From Streptomyces albiflavescens (lineage in GTDB: Bacteria > Actinomycetota > Actinomycetes > Streptomycetales > Streptomycetaceae), in NCBI RefSeq assembly GCF_014645835.1, contig NZ_BMMM01000003.1:590291-654290 (forward strand): DNA of 64,000 nucleotides, written 5' to 3'. Shown piece by piece: positions 17,158 through 26,047 of the stretch; within the stretch, counting starts at the first letter, position 1; each line of letters begins with the position of its first letter. Made by a program: the position numbers and the translations under genes. The notes beneath the pieces are model-generated. The model saw nothing but the letters and a program-made list of their open reading frames with translations. It did not search any database and was not told the origin of the DNA.

Positions 17158-18366
17158 TCAGTCCCTGACCAGGTGGAACGCCCAGGCCAGGAAGGCGGCG
17201 CCGGTGAGCGCGGACCCCAGTACGCAGACCGCGGGCCAGCCCGATGCGGAATACAGGGCCGCCGCCCCTACGGCCCCCATCGCCCCGCCCAGGAAATATC
17301 CGGTCATGTACACCGAGGTCACTCGGCCACGAATTTCCGGGGGCAGTCGGTAGATCTCGCTCTGATTGGTGATGTGAGCCCCTTGGACCATGAAGTCCAG
17401 GAGGAACGTGGCCAGGACGAGCAGTGCGAGCGAGTGCGCGCCGAAGGCGGCCGGGAGGAAGGACACACACACCCCGGCGAGCAGGACCCCGGTCGGCCAG
17501 GGCCCGAGATCACGGTCCGCCGCCCGGCCGGCGAGGGCCGCCGCCACGACACCGCCGATGCCGACCAGGCCGAGCAGCCCGACCGCGTCGGCTCCGTATC
17601 CGTAGTGGGGGCCGGCCAGGAGGAAGGGCAGCGGGGTCCAGAAGGCGGTGAACGCGGCGAAGCACAGCGCCCCGTAGAGGGAGCGGCGGCGCAGCACCGG
17701 ACTGAAGCGCACCAGGCCCGGCAGTGAGCGCAGCAGACTCGCGTAGCCGAGGCCGGTGTCCGGCGGGGCTCCGGTGTCCGCCGGAATGCGGCTGCGCAGG
17801 ACGAGGACGAGTGCTCCGGCGACGCCGGCCGCGCCGTAGTAGACGGGCCGCCAGCCGGTGTGCTCGCCGACGACGCCGGACAGGAAGCGGATCAGCAGCG
17901 AGCCGATGAGGACCCCGCTCATCACGCTCGCCACCACCCGGCCGCGTTGGGCCTCGGGGGCGAGCGACGCGGCGAACGGCACCATCACCATGACCACCAC
18001 CGAGGTCAGGCCGATGAGGGCCGCGGCCACACAGAGCACCTCGATGCCCGGCGCGGCGGCGGCCAGCAGGAGCGCCGCCGTCTCGGCGGTGAGCAGCGCG
18101 AGGACGAGTCTGCGCCGGTCGAGCATGTCGCCCAGCGGTACGACCAGCACCAGACCGACCGCGTACGCGGCCTGGGTGGCCACGACGACCAGGCTCACCG
18201 CGAAGTGCGAGCGGTGCAGTTCGGCGGCGAGGGTGTCCAGCAGCGGCAGGGACAGATAGAGATTGCCCACAGTCAGTCCGCAGGCGATCGCGAACAACGG
18301 CACCAGGCCGCGCGCGGGGGCGGCGGACCGGCCCCGGGCGCGGTCGGTCCGAACGGGGGAAGCCAC
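17158..18366 (-). CDS. MFS transporter
   Basis: 402 aa, about 12 transmembrane helices. The GTG start at 18366 follows a GGGAGG site and lies 14 bp after the P450 stop; the long open frame reaching back through the P450 gene is a shadow. The loop 2-3 motif is GDMLDRRRLVLA, and a second-half IRGRVTSVYMTGYFLGGAMGA segment is typical of the YgaY/AraJ-like arabinose-efflux group. Expected function is drug or metabolite efflux. With the MMPL pump it gives this operon two unrelated exporters. Confidence 0.92.
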   Translation of the reverse strand: MASPVRTDRARGRSAAPARGLVPLFAIACGLTVGNLYLSLPLLDTLAAELHRSHFAVSLVVVATQAAYAVGLVLVVPLGDMLDRRRLVLALLTAETAALLLAAAAPGIEVLCVAAALIGLTSVVVMVMVPFAASLAPEAQRGRVVASVMSGVLIGSLLIRFLSGVVGEHTGWRPVYYGAAGVAGALVLVLRSRIPADTGAPPDTGLGYASLLRSLPGLVRFSPVLRRRSLYGALCFAAFTAFWTPLPFLLAGPHYGYGADAVGLLGLVGIGGVVAAALAGRAADRDLGPWPTGVLLAGVCVSFLPAAFGAHSLALLVLATFLLDFMVQGAHITNQSEIYRLPPEIRGRVTSVYMTGYFLGGAMGAVGAAALYSASGWPAVCVLGSALTGAAFLAWAFHLVRD

Positions 18367-18380
18367 GGGGTGACCTCCCG

Positions 18381-19631
18381 TCAGCCGATCGCGATGGGCA
18401 GGGATTCCACACCGCGCAGGGTGAGCCGGGGCCGGAACTCCACGGTGTCCTCCCCGTCGAAGCGCAGCCCGGGAAAGCGGCGCAGCAGGGTGGTGAAAGC
18501 GATCTGCGCCTCCATGCGGGCCAGTGACGCGCCGAGGCAGTAGTGGATGCCGGAACTGAAGGACAACACGGGAGCGTCGGCGCGGGTCACGTCGAAGCGG
18601 GTCGGGTCGGGGTAACGCCGCGGGTCGCGGTGGGCGGCGCCGACCAGGGCCACCACCGAGGAGCCGACCGGGATCTCGACGCCGGCGATCTCGACGGGGC
18701 CGTCGGTGACCCGGTTGCCGAGCTGGGTGGGGCTGTCGTAACGGAGCATCTCCTCGACGGCGCCCGGAACCAGGCTCAGGTCGGCCCGCAGCCGGTCCAT
18801 CTGGTCGGGGTGGCGCAGCAGGGCCAGCATGCCGTTGCCCAGCAGGTTGGTCGTGGTCTCGAAACCGGCACCGAACAGCAGGTTGCACATGCCGATGAGC
18901 TCGCCCTGGCTGAGCTTGTCCTCGCCGTCCTTGGCGGCGATGAGCGCGGACAGCAGGTCGTCGCCGGGGTTCTTGCGGCGCTCCTCGACGAGGCCGCTGA
19001 AGTAGTCGTCGGTGAACTGGGCGCCCTTGTCGCACTCGGCGAGGTCATCGGGGGTCAGACCGAGTTCGTAGATGTCCTGGAAGGCGCGCATCGGGCCCTG
19101 TAGTGAGGACAGATCGGCGTCGGGGATGCCGAGCATGCGGCCGGTGGCCATGGCCGGCAGCGGGAAGGCGAAGTCCTTCATGTAGTCGAGGGAGCCCTCG
19201 CGTTCGAGCCTGTCGGCCAGGCGCTCGACCATCTCGGTCACCTGCGGACGCATGGCCTGCACGGCGCGGTTGGTGAACGCGAAGCCGGCGAGCTTGCGCA
19301 GCCGGGTGTGGTCCGGCGGGTTGGCCCACAGCATGATGTTGGGCAGCCGGCGCAGAGCGGCGTGGTCCTGCCAGTCGTCCTTGCCGACCCAGGGGGCGAA
19401 GACCCGGTAGGGGTCCTTGAGGGCGTGCTGACTGCGCAGGAAGGCGTTGACGTCGTCGTAACCCGTGACCACCCAATGGCCGAGCGCGGTATGGTGAACG
19501 GCAGCCAGTTCCTGGATGCGCTCGTAGCGCGGATACGGATCGCGCAGGCCGTCCGGAGTGAGGAACAGCTCGGCCAGCACTCCGTCCACCTCGTCGGCGA
19601 CCGTGGTCTTCCGCTCAGTCTCTGTTTCCAT
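18381..19631 (-). CDS. Cytochrome P450
   Basis: 416 aa, soluble bacterial type. The heme-binding loop FSSGIHYCLGASLAR has axial Cys365. The K-helix ExxR is in VEEMLRYDSP and the I-helix motif is GAGFETTTN. The C-helix HTRLRKL segment is present. Expected reaction is hydroxylation or epoxidation using electrons from the 3Fe-4S ferredoxin at the far end of the same operon. It is the first gene of the operon and divergent from the MmyB-type regulator, with ~177 bp between the two starts. Substrate not predictable from sequence. Confidence 0.95.
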   Translation of the reverse strand: METETERKTTVADEVDGVLAELFLTPDGLRDPYPRYERIQELAAVHHTALGHWVVTGYDDVNAFLRSQHALKDPYRVFAPWVGKDDWQDHAALRRLPNIMLWANPPDHTRLRKLAGFAFTNRAVQAMRPQVTEMVERLADRLEREGSLDYMKDFAFPLPAMATGRMLGIPDADLSSLQGPMRAFQDIYELGLTPDDLAECDKGAQFTDDYFSGLVEERRKNPGDDLLSALIAAKDGEDKLSQGELIGMCNLLFGAGFETTTNLLGNGMLALLRHPDQMDRLRADLSLVPGAVEEMLRYDSPTQLGNRVTDGPVEIAGVEIPVGSSVVALVGAAHRDPRRYPDPTRFDVTRADAPVLSFSSGIHYCLGASLARMEAQIAFTTLLRRFPGLRFDGEDTVEFRPRLTLRGVESLPIAIG

Positions 19632-19808
19632 ACGGTTTCCCCTCCGTAAATCGACTGCATATGCGGTGTGCGGTACGTGGTATTCGACGTCGGCTATTGC
19701 CCGTCGCCTGTCTCATCATTAGGCATCGATTGACGCGGAAGAAGAGTGGAGTAAATACTGGTGGAAACGGCACCACATAGTCCTGGCCAGCGCTACGGGG
19801 GATTACGC

Positions 19809-20675
19809 ATGGGACCTTCCAAGGACGAGCTCAGCCGCAAGGAACTAGGCGACTTTCTGAGGTCTCGACGCCGAAAGGCGGACCCGGAAAAGTCAGGAAT
19901 TCAAGTTTCCGGACCGGCGTCCGGGCGTCGGCGGATCCCGGGGCTGCGGCGGGAGGAAGTGGCCCAGCTGTCCGGGGTCAGCCTCACCTGGTACACCTGG
20001 CTGGAGCAGGGGCGGAACATCAACGTCTCCCGGCAGGTGCTCAACGGGATCGCCAGGGCACTGGCGCTGGACGCGCCCGAACGCGACCACCTCTACCGGC
20101 TCGCCGGAGAGGCCCCGCAGACCACCTCGATGGACCCGGAGCCGACGGCCGGCGCGGACATCCAGGCGTTCATCGACCTGCTCAACCCCAACCCGGCCTA
20201 CATGATCACCCGTTGCTTCGACATCATCGCCTGGAACCGCGCGGAGGCGGCGCTCATGGACGGCGTCGTCGCCCAGGTGCCCGAGCATCATCGCAACGTC
20301 CTGTGGCTGATGTTCAACGTGCCGCGCGCCCGTGATCTACTGCCGGACTGGCAGCGCGAGGCGCGTTGGCTGGTGGGGCTGCTGCGCGCGGAGTCCGCCC
20401 ACGAGCTGGGCCGCCCGCGCTTCATCGAGGTGGTCAACGATCTGAAGAAGTCCAGCCCGCTCTTCCACGAGTGGTGGACCTCGCACGACGTGGAGCAGTT
20501 CACCCCGTCCGTACGGCGCTTCCAGCACCCGGTGGTCGGGCCGCTGTCGCTCAACTACGTCAAGTTCGCGGTGGAGGGCGACACCACCGGGCTCAGCATC
20601 GTCACGCACTTCGCCTTCCCCGGCTCGCAGGAGGAGAAGCAGCTGGGTGACCTCGCCGCCTCATGGCGGGGCTGA
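19809..20675 (+). CDS. MmyB-type XRE regulator
   Basis: 288 aa. The N-terminal HTH carries RRIPGLRREEVAQLSGVSL and YTWLEQGRNINVS. The rest is an MmyB-like ligand-binding (PAS-like) domain with NPAYMITRCFDIIAWNRAEA and a final HPVVGPLSLNYVKFAVEGD. The ATG at 19809 has GGGGG upstream. A GTG at 19761, also with a GGAG site, would add 16 residues including one TTA codon, which would make it bldA-dependent. Known MmyB-type regulators activate neighbouring genes, for example in methylenomycin biosynthesis. It is divergent from the P450 operon, and its 3' end overlaps the convergent TetR gene by 15 bp. Confidence 0.9.
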   Translation: MGPSKDELSRKELGDFLRSRRRKADPEKSGIQVSGPASGRRRIPGLRREEVAQLSGVSLTWYTWLEQGRNINVSRQVLNGIARALALDAPERDHLYRLAGEAPQTTSMDPEPTAGADIQAFIDLLNPNPAYMITRCFDIIAWNRAEAALMDGVVAQVPEHHRNVLWLMFNVPRARDLLPDWQREARWLVGLLRAESAHELGRPRFIEVVNDLKKSSPLFHEWWTSHDVEQFTPSVRRFQHPVVGPLSLNYVKFAVEGDTTGLSIVTHFAFPGSQEEKQLGDLAASWRG

Positions 20676-21233
20676 TCCAGTCCGCGAGGAGAGATAGCGG
20701 CCGATCACGGCCTTGACCTCGGCGGTGTACGCGTCGGCTTCCGGGCCCTGGTGTGCGAGCACCAGGGCCCGGCCGGCCTGGAGCAGTGCGCACACCATGT
20801 CAGCCACCCGGTCCCGCTGCGCCGCGGGCATGGCGGGGGCACGCACGGTCAGCATCTCTCGTACGCCGCCCAGCAGTTCGGCCCGGATGAGCATCAGCAG
20901 GGCGGGATTCTCGGGCTGGAACGACAGCAGCGGGGCGAAGGCCGCGTCGGTCAGCCGCTGCGGGGGCAGACGTGCGTGCTCCGCGGTGAACAAGGGTCCG
21001 TGCGCCGCGTACAGCTCGCGCACCAGCCGCTCGCCCAGCGCGGCGAGCACTGACTCCTTGTCGGCGAAGAACTGGTAGAAGGTGCCCGGGGAGACCCCGG
21101 CCTCGCGGGCGATGGCGGTGGTGCCGGGCACGGTCGCCCCGGTACGGCACAGCAGGCGCGCGACGGCATCCAGCAACTGCTCGACACGGCGTTCGCCTCG
21201 GGCCTGCCGCCCGCCCCGTCTGGGTTCGGCCAC
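20661..21233 (-). CDS. TetR/AcrR-family regulator
   Basis: 190 aa, GTG start. The HTH lies at ~20-65 with TTAIAREAGVSPGTFYQFFADKE (only part is motif core) and a ligand-binding helical domain follows. It is a general AcrR-type protein; it does not look like an ArpA-type butyrolactone receptor. It lies 8 bp after the SDR stop, so the SDR-TetR pair forms one operon divergent from the AfsA operon. It may control the shared intergenic region at 22.13-22.34 kb. Confidence 0.9.
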   Translation of the reverse strand: MAEPRRGGRQARGERRVEQLLDAVARLLCRTGATVPGTTAIAREAGVSPGTFYQFFADKESVLAALGERLVRELYAAHGPLFTAEHARLPPQRLTDAAFAPLLSFQPENPALLMLIRAELLGGVREMLTVRAPAMPAAQRDRVADMVCALLQAGRALVLAHQGPEADAYTAEVKAVIGRYLSSRTGSAPP

Positions 21234-21241
21234 CGGCGGGG

Positions 21242-22126
21242 TCAGGCGGTGAGCAGCTCGGGCAGCACCGTGTCTGCGCGGTCGGCGACACCGGACTGGG
21301 CCAGAGCCACGTCCCACAGCCTGCGTCGGCCGGCCGGATCGTGGGCGAAGCCGTTGGGCTCGATGCGGCGCCTCTCGTTGAAGTAGGCGCCGCTGGTGGA
21401 CCGCAGTCCGGGGTCGGTGACCAGGCGGGTGATGTTCTCGGCGCCGTATCGGGTGCGGTGCGGGGCGAAGACGAACGTGCTGCGGACCATCTTGGTGGAG
21501 CACATGCCCGGATGCAGACTGTTGGCGCACACCTCGCGGCCGGCCAGGCGGTGTGCGTACTCGTTGGTGAAGGCCGTCAGGGCCAGTTTGGACTGGGCGT
21601 ATGCGGTCATGCGGTCCCAGCGCCGCTCCAGTTGCAGATCGTCCCAGTGGATGGCGCCCCATCCCTGGGCGACGGAGCTCACGTTGACCACACGGGCGGG
21701 CGCGGAGGCGACGAGCAGACCTGTCAGGCGCAGGGTGAGGGCGAAGGCGGCGAGGAAGTTCACCTGCCATTCGAGCTGGTAGCCGTCCGGGGTGACGCGA
21801 CGGGTGCGGGCGCTGCGGTTGGGTGTCGCCACGCCGGCGTTGTTGACCAGGGCATCCAGTCGGCCGTGCGTGCGCAGCATGTCGTCGGCGAGGGCGTGCA
21901 CCTCCTCCAGGCGGGAGAGGTCGGCGGTCACCGAAGTGATCTCGCCGGCAGTGCCCTTGGCGGCCCTGGCCGCCTTGCGTACATCGGCCAGCGCGTCGGC
22001 CACTTTGCGGGGGTCGCGGCCGTGCACGACGACGTGCCAGCCCTGTTCGGCCAGCAGCTTGGCGGCCCCGCGCCCGATCCCGTCGGTGCTGCCGGTCACC
22101 AGGGCGAGCTTTTCCATGTGCGCCAC
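21242..22126 (-). CDS. SDR-family oxidoreductase
   Basis: 294 aa, GTG start with GAGGAG five bases upstream. TGSTDGIG, NNAG, the VVNVSSVAQG serine and YAQSK are all intact, so this is a functional classical SDR, close to the retinol-dehydrogenase/WW-oxidoreductase group in length and in its NSLHPGMCST segment. The expected reaction is NAD(P)-dependent oxidation or reduction of an alcohol/carbonyl pair. It is divergent from the phosphotriesterase-AfsA operon and paired with TetR. It could serve as the ketoreductase step of a ScbB-like pathway; that is inference. Confidence 0.9.
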   Translation of the reverse strand: MAHMEKLALVTGSTDGIGRGAAKLLAEQGWHVVVHGRDPRKVADALADVRKAARAAKGTAGEITSVTADLSRLEEVHALADDMLRTHGRLDALVNNAGVATPNRSARTRRVTPDGYQLEWQVNFLAAFALTLRLTGLLVASAPARVVNVSSVAQGWGAIHWDDLQLERRWDRMTAYAQSKLALTAFTNEYAHRLAGREVCANSLHPGMCSTKMVRSTFVFAPHRTRYGAENITRLVTDPGLRSTSGAYFNERRRIEPNGFAHDPAGRRRLWDVALAQSGVADRADTVLPELLTA

Positions 22127-22336
22127 GTGCGCTCCTCACAGAGATGAACGTCATGCAGAATTAACATTCGGCGAGCACATTCCCAATCCCTCACTTTCTC
22201 TGCTGGATTCGCCGCTGGCAAGGTAACTGTCAGCACTATTGGTAATGCCACCACCATGCCGTCAGATACTCGTTGACAAACCAACTTGGGGATCGAGACC
22301 GTAGCAGCGGAGCAGACAACTAGATCAGGGGGATAA

Positions 22337-23335
22337 ATGGCGAAGTTGGATTCCCTGGAACCCGTCATTGTCGAAACGGTGGAGGGTGGAATTCCGATTG
22401 AACAGCTCGGAACAACTCTGATGCATGAGCACGTCTTTGTGCTCAGCTCGGAGATACAGGAGAACAATCCTCAACTCTGGGACGAGGAGGCGCAGATCGA
22501 CAGTGCCGTCACCCGGCTGACCGCCGCTGCCGAGCGTGGGGTGCGGACGATCGTCGACCTCACCGTCCTCGGCCAGGGGCGCTATCTGCCCCGTATCAAG
22601 AAGGTGGCGGCCCGGGTACCGCTCAACATTGTCGTGGCCACCGGCGTCTACACCTACAACGACGAACCGATGTACTTCGCCTTCCGCGGCCCCGGCCGGG
22701 TCTTCGAGGGACCCGACCCGATGGTGGAGCTGTTCGTGCGCGACATCACCGAGGGCATCGGTGACACGGGGGTCAAGGCGGCCGTTCTCAAGTGCGCGAC
22801 CGAGACCGAGGACCTGCCCGAGGGCGTGGAGCGCGTGCTGCGCGCCACCGCCCAGGCGCATCGCGTGACCGGCGCGCCGATCCAGACGCACAGCAACGCC
22901 CTGGTGCGCAACGGGCTGCTGCAGCAGAAGGTCTTCGAGGAGGAGGGCGTCGACCTCAGCCGGGTCGTCATCGGCCATTCCGGCGACACCGACGACCTCG
23001 GCTATCTGCGCGAACTGCTCGATGCCGGCTCGTTTCTCGGCATGGACCGCTTCGGAATGGAGTTCATCGCCCCCGTCGAACAGCGCGTGAAGACCGTGGC
23101 CGAACTGGTGCACGCCGGCTACGCCGAGCAACTGGTGCTGTCCCACGACTGCCCGTGTTACCTGGACTACCTCACACCGGACCAGCGCGAACTCGTCGCC
23201 CCCTCCTGGCACTACACGCACATCCACGACGACGTGCTGCCCGCGCTGCGCCATGCGGACGTCAGTGACGACGCGATCCACACCATGCTCGTCGACAATC
23301 CCCGCCGCTTTTTCTCCGCCAACGCCCCCTACTGA
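22337..23335 (+). CDS. Phosphotriesterase-family metal hydrolase, probable lactonase
   Basis: 332 aa TIM barrel, ATG start after GGGGGA. The complete binuclear metal site of the family is present: H30 and H32 (LMHEHVF), bridging K152 (AVLKCATE), H185 (QTHSNA), H214 (VIGHSGD) and D271 (LSHDCP). Family members include phosphotriesterases and phosphotriesterase-like lactonases that open acyl-homoserine and other lactones. It is the first gene of an operon that includes an AfsA-type synthase, so a butyrolactone- or butenolide-opening role is attractive. The native substrate cannot be proven from sequence. Confidence 0.9.
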   Translation: MAKLDSLEPVIVETVEGGIPIEQLGTTLMHEHVFVLSSEIQENNPQLWDEEAQIDSAVTRLTAAAERGVRTIVDLTVLGQGRYLPRIKKVAARVPLNIVVATGVYTYNDEPMYFAFRGPGRVFEGPDPMVELFVRDITEGIGDTGVKAAVLKCATETEDLPEGVERVLRATAQAHRVTGAPIQTHSNALVRNGLLQQKVFEEEGVDLSRVVIGHSGDTDDLGYLRELLDAGSFLGMDRFGMEFIAPVEQRVKTVAELVHAGYAEQLVLSHDCPCYLDYLTPDQRELVAPSWHYTHIHDDVLPALRHADVSDDAIHTMLVDNPRRFFSANAPY

Positions 23336-23350
23336 CCTCTCGGAGACTCC

Positions 23351-23710
23351 ATGTCCACACAACCCACCAGCCCGGCGGGGCCCTGGGAGGAGCTCGGCGC
23401 ACCGCTGTGCCTCGACACCCCCCTGGTGAAGGCCTGGGTCGAACAGGTGCCCCCCGGCGGCACCCGCCCGCTGCACACCCACCGCAAGCCCTGGGCGACG
23501 GTGGTGCTCAGCGGAGCCAAGGTCCGTTCGCTCGGCGCCGACGGCGAGGTCATCCGCGAGGGCGAACTCCCCAGCGGCGTGGTGCTGTTCAACCCGGCGG
23601 AACAGCCGCTGTGCCACCAGATGCACAACGTCGGCGAAACCGAACTGGTCATGGTCGGTCTGCAACTGGAGTACGGACCGCCCACCGAGGCCCCACAGGA
23701 GGACCCGTGA
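23351..23710 (+). CDS. Small cupin-fold protein
   Basis: 119 aa. A single cupin-like core: PGGTRPLHTHRKPWATVVLSG holds His residues of motif 1 and a later PLCHQMHNVGETE holds motif 2. The final metal set would be two or three His. It follows the lactonase after 15 bp and overlaps the HAD gene start by GTGA. Small cupins in biosynthetic operons may be isomerases, cyclases or ligand-binding proteins; no specific reaction is indicated. Confidence 0.85.
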   Translation: MSTQPTSPAGPWEELGAPLCLDTPLVKAWVEQVPPGGTRPLHTHRKPWATVVLSGAKVRSLGADGEVIREGELPSGVVLFNPAEQPLCHQMHNVGETELVMVGLQLEYGPPTEAPQEDP

Positions 23711-24369
23711 CCATCGACACCGTCGTCGTCGACTACGGCGGCGTGCTCACCAACCCCCTGGTCGAGACCTTCACCGCCTTCGCCGAGCTGGCGGGGATCG
23801 AGGTCGCGGCCCTCGCCGAGGCGTTCACGGCCGCCACCCACAGGCACGGCGAGACCCCCATGGCCGCCCTGGAGATCGGCGCCATCACCGAGCGGCAGAT
23901 GGCGGAGCGCATTCTGGCCGAGCTGCCCCCGGGATCCGAACGCGTCCTGGACGGCCACGAGTTCGGAGAACTGTGGTTTCGCGGCCGGAAGCCCAACGAG
24001 CCCTTCGTCGACTTCCTGCGCCAACTGCGCGGCGACGGCTACCGGATCGCCCTGCTCACCAACAACGTCCGCGAGTGGGAGCCGCGCTGGCGCGCCCAAC
24101 TGCCGGTCGACGAGCTGTTCACACTCGTCGTGGACTCGCACAAGGAGGGCGTGCGCAAGCCCGACCCGAAGATCTACCGGATTCTGCTCGACCGGCTCGA
24201 CGCGGAGCCCGGGCAGTGCCTGTTCGTCGACGACACCGAGGAGAACTGCCTCGCCGCCCGCGAACTCGGCATCGAATCCGTCCGGTTCACCGACACCGAC
24301 ACCACCGTCCGCGAGGTGCTCGCCCTCCTCGAGGCCGGCGACCCGGACCCGGGAGGTCCTGCGCGATGA
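23707..24369 (+). CDS. HAD-family phosphatase
   Basis: 220 aa, GTG start in a GTGA overlap. Motif I is VVVDYGGVLTNP: the nucleophile is D9, while the second Asp of DxD is Gly, as in YihX-like HAD-IA members. Motif II is LLTNN, motif III Lys is in GVRKPDPKIY and motif IV is FVDDTEENC. A helical cap covers ~20-80. Dephosphorylation of a sugar- or glycerol-phosphate-like intermediate is expected. AfsA-type pathways form a phosphorylated lactone that must be dephosphorylated, and methylenomycin-furan clusters carry a HAD phosphatase (MmfP), so this fits. The stop overlaps the next ATG. Confidence 0.9.
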   Translation: MTIDTVVVDYGGVLTNPLVETFTAFAELAGIEVAALAEAFTAATHRHGETPMAALEIGAITERQMAERILAELPPGSERVLDGHEFGELWFRGRKPNEPFVDFLRQLRGDGYRIALLTNNVREWEPRWRAQLPVDELFTLVVDSHKEGVRKPDPKIYRILLDRLDAEPGQCLFVDDTEENCLAARELGIESVRFTDTDTTVREVLALLEAGDPDPGGPAR

Positions 24370-25997
24370 CCACGGAGATTCTCATCGTCGGAGCCGGCCC
24401 CACCGGCCTGACCACCGCCTGCACCCTGCTCGGCCTCGGCGTGCCCTGCCGGATCGTCGACCGGCGTGAGGGCCCGGGTGAGGCGCCCAAGGCGCTGATC
24501 CTGTGGAGCGGTGCGCTGGAGTGCCTGGACCGCATCGGCGTCGCCGACAAACTCGTCGACACCGCGCTTCCGCTGGCCGGCGCCACCTACTGGTCCCGCA
24601 AGAAGCAGATCGGCGGCATGCGCTTCGGCGGTTTGGAGGGCACCGCCTTCCGTCACCCGCTGTGCACCCCGCAGCCCGTCACCGAGGAAGCGCTGCACGC
24701 CCGCCTCCTCGAACTCGGTGGCACGGTGGAGTGGCAGACCGAGGCCCTCGGCCTCCATGCCGAGGACGACGGCGTCACGGTTGGCCTGCGTCCCGCCCAG
24801 GGGCGGGTCGAGAAGGAGACCTACCGTTGGCTGGTCGGTGCCGACGGCACGCACAGCATGGTGCGCGAGGCGGTCGGCATCCCCTTCGAAGGCCACACCT
24901 ACGACCGGGTGTTTCTGCTCGGCGACGGCCCGGTGGAGGGCCCCGTCCCGAACGACGAGGCGCAGTACCACATCACTCCGGACGGGGTGCTGGTCCTGGT
25001 GCCCCTGCCGGAGGGCGGACACCGGGTCTTCTTCGACATCGAGCCCGACGGGCGCACCGGATCCCCCTCCGACCAGCTGCTGCAGGAGTTGCTCGACGAG
25101 CGCGGTCCGGGGGGCCTGAGGCTGCGCGGCACCTGGTGGTCCAACCGCTTCCGGGTGCACGCCAAGGTCGCCCCGCGCTTCCGCCAGGGCCCGGTCTTCC
25201 TGGCCGGCGACGCCGCCCACGCGCACAGTCCCGCGGGCGGCCAGGGCCTCAACACCGGTGTGCAGGACGGCTACGACGTCGGTTGGAAGCTCGCCGCCGT
25301 CGCCCGTGGCGCCGACCCGGCCCTGCTCGACAGCTACGAGACAGAGCGTCGTCCCGCCTCGGTGCAGGCGGTGCGCAACGCCGACCAGCAGACCCGGATG
25401 TGGCTGCTGCGCAACCCCATGGCCCGCGCCATGCGGGACGCCACCATGCAGTCCTTCAGCCGCCGCGGCGTGCTGGAGAAGCAGATGTTGCCGCAGCTCG
25501 CCCAGCTCGACCTCGACCACTCGGCCAGCCCCGCCGTGGCCGACCTGCCCGGCGCTTCCTCCGTGCCCCGCGCGGTCCGGCTGGGCAGGCGCGTACCGGA
25601 CACCGCACTGGTCCCAGTGCGGGGCACGCGGGCAAAGTCACTGCACACGTACCTGACCGCGGGGCGGCACAGCCTGATCGCGTACGGGGACCATGCGGCC
25701 GGCGAGATCGCCGTGCGGGCCCTGGTCGCCCTGCGCAGCCGGGGCGTGGACGACACGGCGAACGTGCTGTGGATCCAGCCCCCCGACGCCGCTTCCCCGG
25801 CCGGGCAGGCCGGCGCCGACGGTGCCCGCTGCGACACCGCGCACGCGGACGGCCCCGGTCTCGGCCCGGCGAGCACGCCGTGGCTGGCATACATCCGCCC
25901 GGACGGCGTCGTGGGGGCGCGGTCCGGGATCTCGGGAGTCCTCGAGCTGCTGGAACGCCTGCCCTCGCGGCCGGCGGTGACGTCCGACTCAGCTTAG
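24366..25997 (+). CDS. FAD-dependent aromatic/polyketide-type monooxygenase
   Basis: 543 aa, ATGA start overlap. GAGPTGLTTA (dinucleotide fold) opens the protein, VGADGTHSMVRE is the DG motif, and GDAAHAHSPAGGQGLNTGVQ is the GD motif of the PHBH group. The last ~140 residues form a thioredoxin-like C-terminal domain as in PgaE/RdmE-type hydroxylases. NAD(P)H-dependent hydroxylation or Baeyer-Villiger oxygen insertion is expected. In AfsA-containing loci a Baeyer-Villiger enzyme sometimes tailors the lactone. It is coupled to the HAD gene; the next gene starts 50 bp later. Confidence 0.93.
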   Translation: MTTEILIVGAGPTGLTTACTLLGLGVPCRIVDRREGPGEAPKALILWSGALECLDRIGVADKLVDTALPLAGATYWSRKKQIGGMRFGGLEGTAFRHPLCTPQPVTEEALHARLLELGGTVEWQTEALGLHAEDDGVTVGLRPAQGRVEKETYRWLVGADGTHSMVREAVGIPFEGHTYDRVFLLGDGPVEGPVPNDEAQYHITPDGVLVLVPLPEGGHRVFFDIEPDGRTGSPSDQLLQELLDERGPGGLRLRGTWWSNRFRVHAKVAPRFRQGPVFLAGDAAHAHSPAGGQGLNTGVQDGYDVGWKLAAVARGADPALLDSYETERRPASVQAVRNADQQTRMWLLRNPMARAMRDATMQSFSRRGVLEKQMLPQLAQLDLDHSASPAVADLPGASSVPRAVRLGRRVPDTALVPVRGTRAKSLHTYLTAGRHSLIAYGDHAAGEIAVRALVALRSRGVDDTANVLWIQPPDAASPAGQAGADGARCDTAHADGPGLGPASTPWLAYIRPDGVVGARSGISGVLELLERLPSRPAVTSDSA

Positions 25998-26047
25998 GAC
26001 CCCCTGGGCTCACTTCTCAGGAACCTTGGAAGGGATCCGCTTCGATC

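Noticed and set aside
20661..21233. TetR gene as the butyrolactone receptor
   Set aside because: Its helices resemble general AcrR-type regulators and lack recognisable ArpA-family features; left as a generic TetR.
22127..22336. ARE-type (ArpA receptor) box before the AfsA operon
   Set aside because: Only a short ACAAACC-like half was seen; no convincing inverted ARE consensus.
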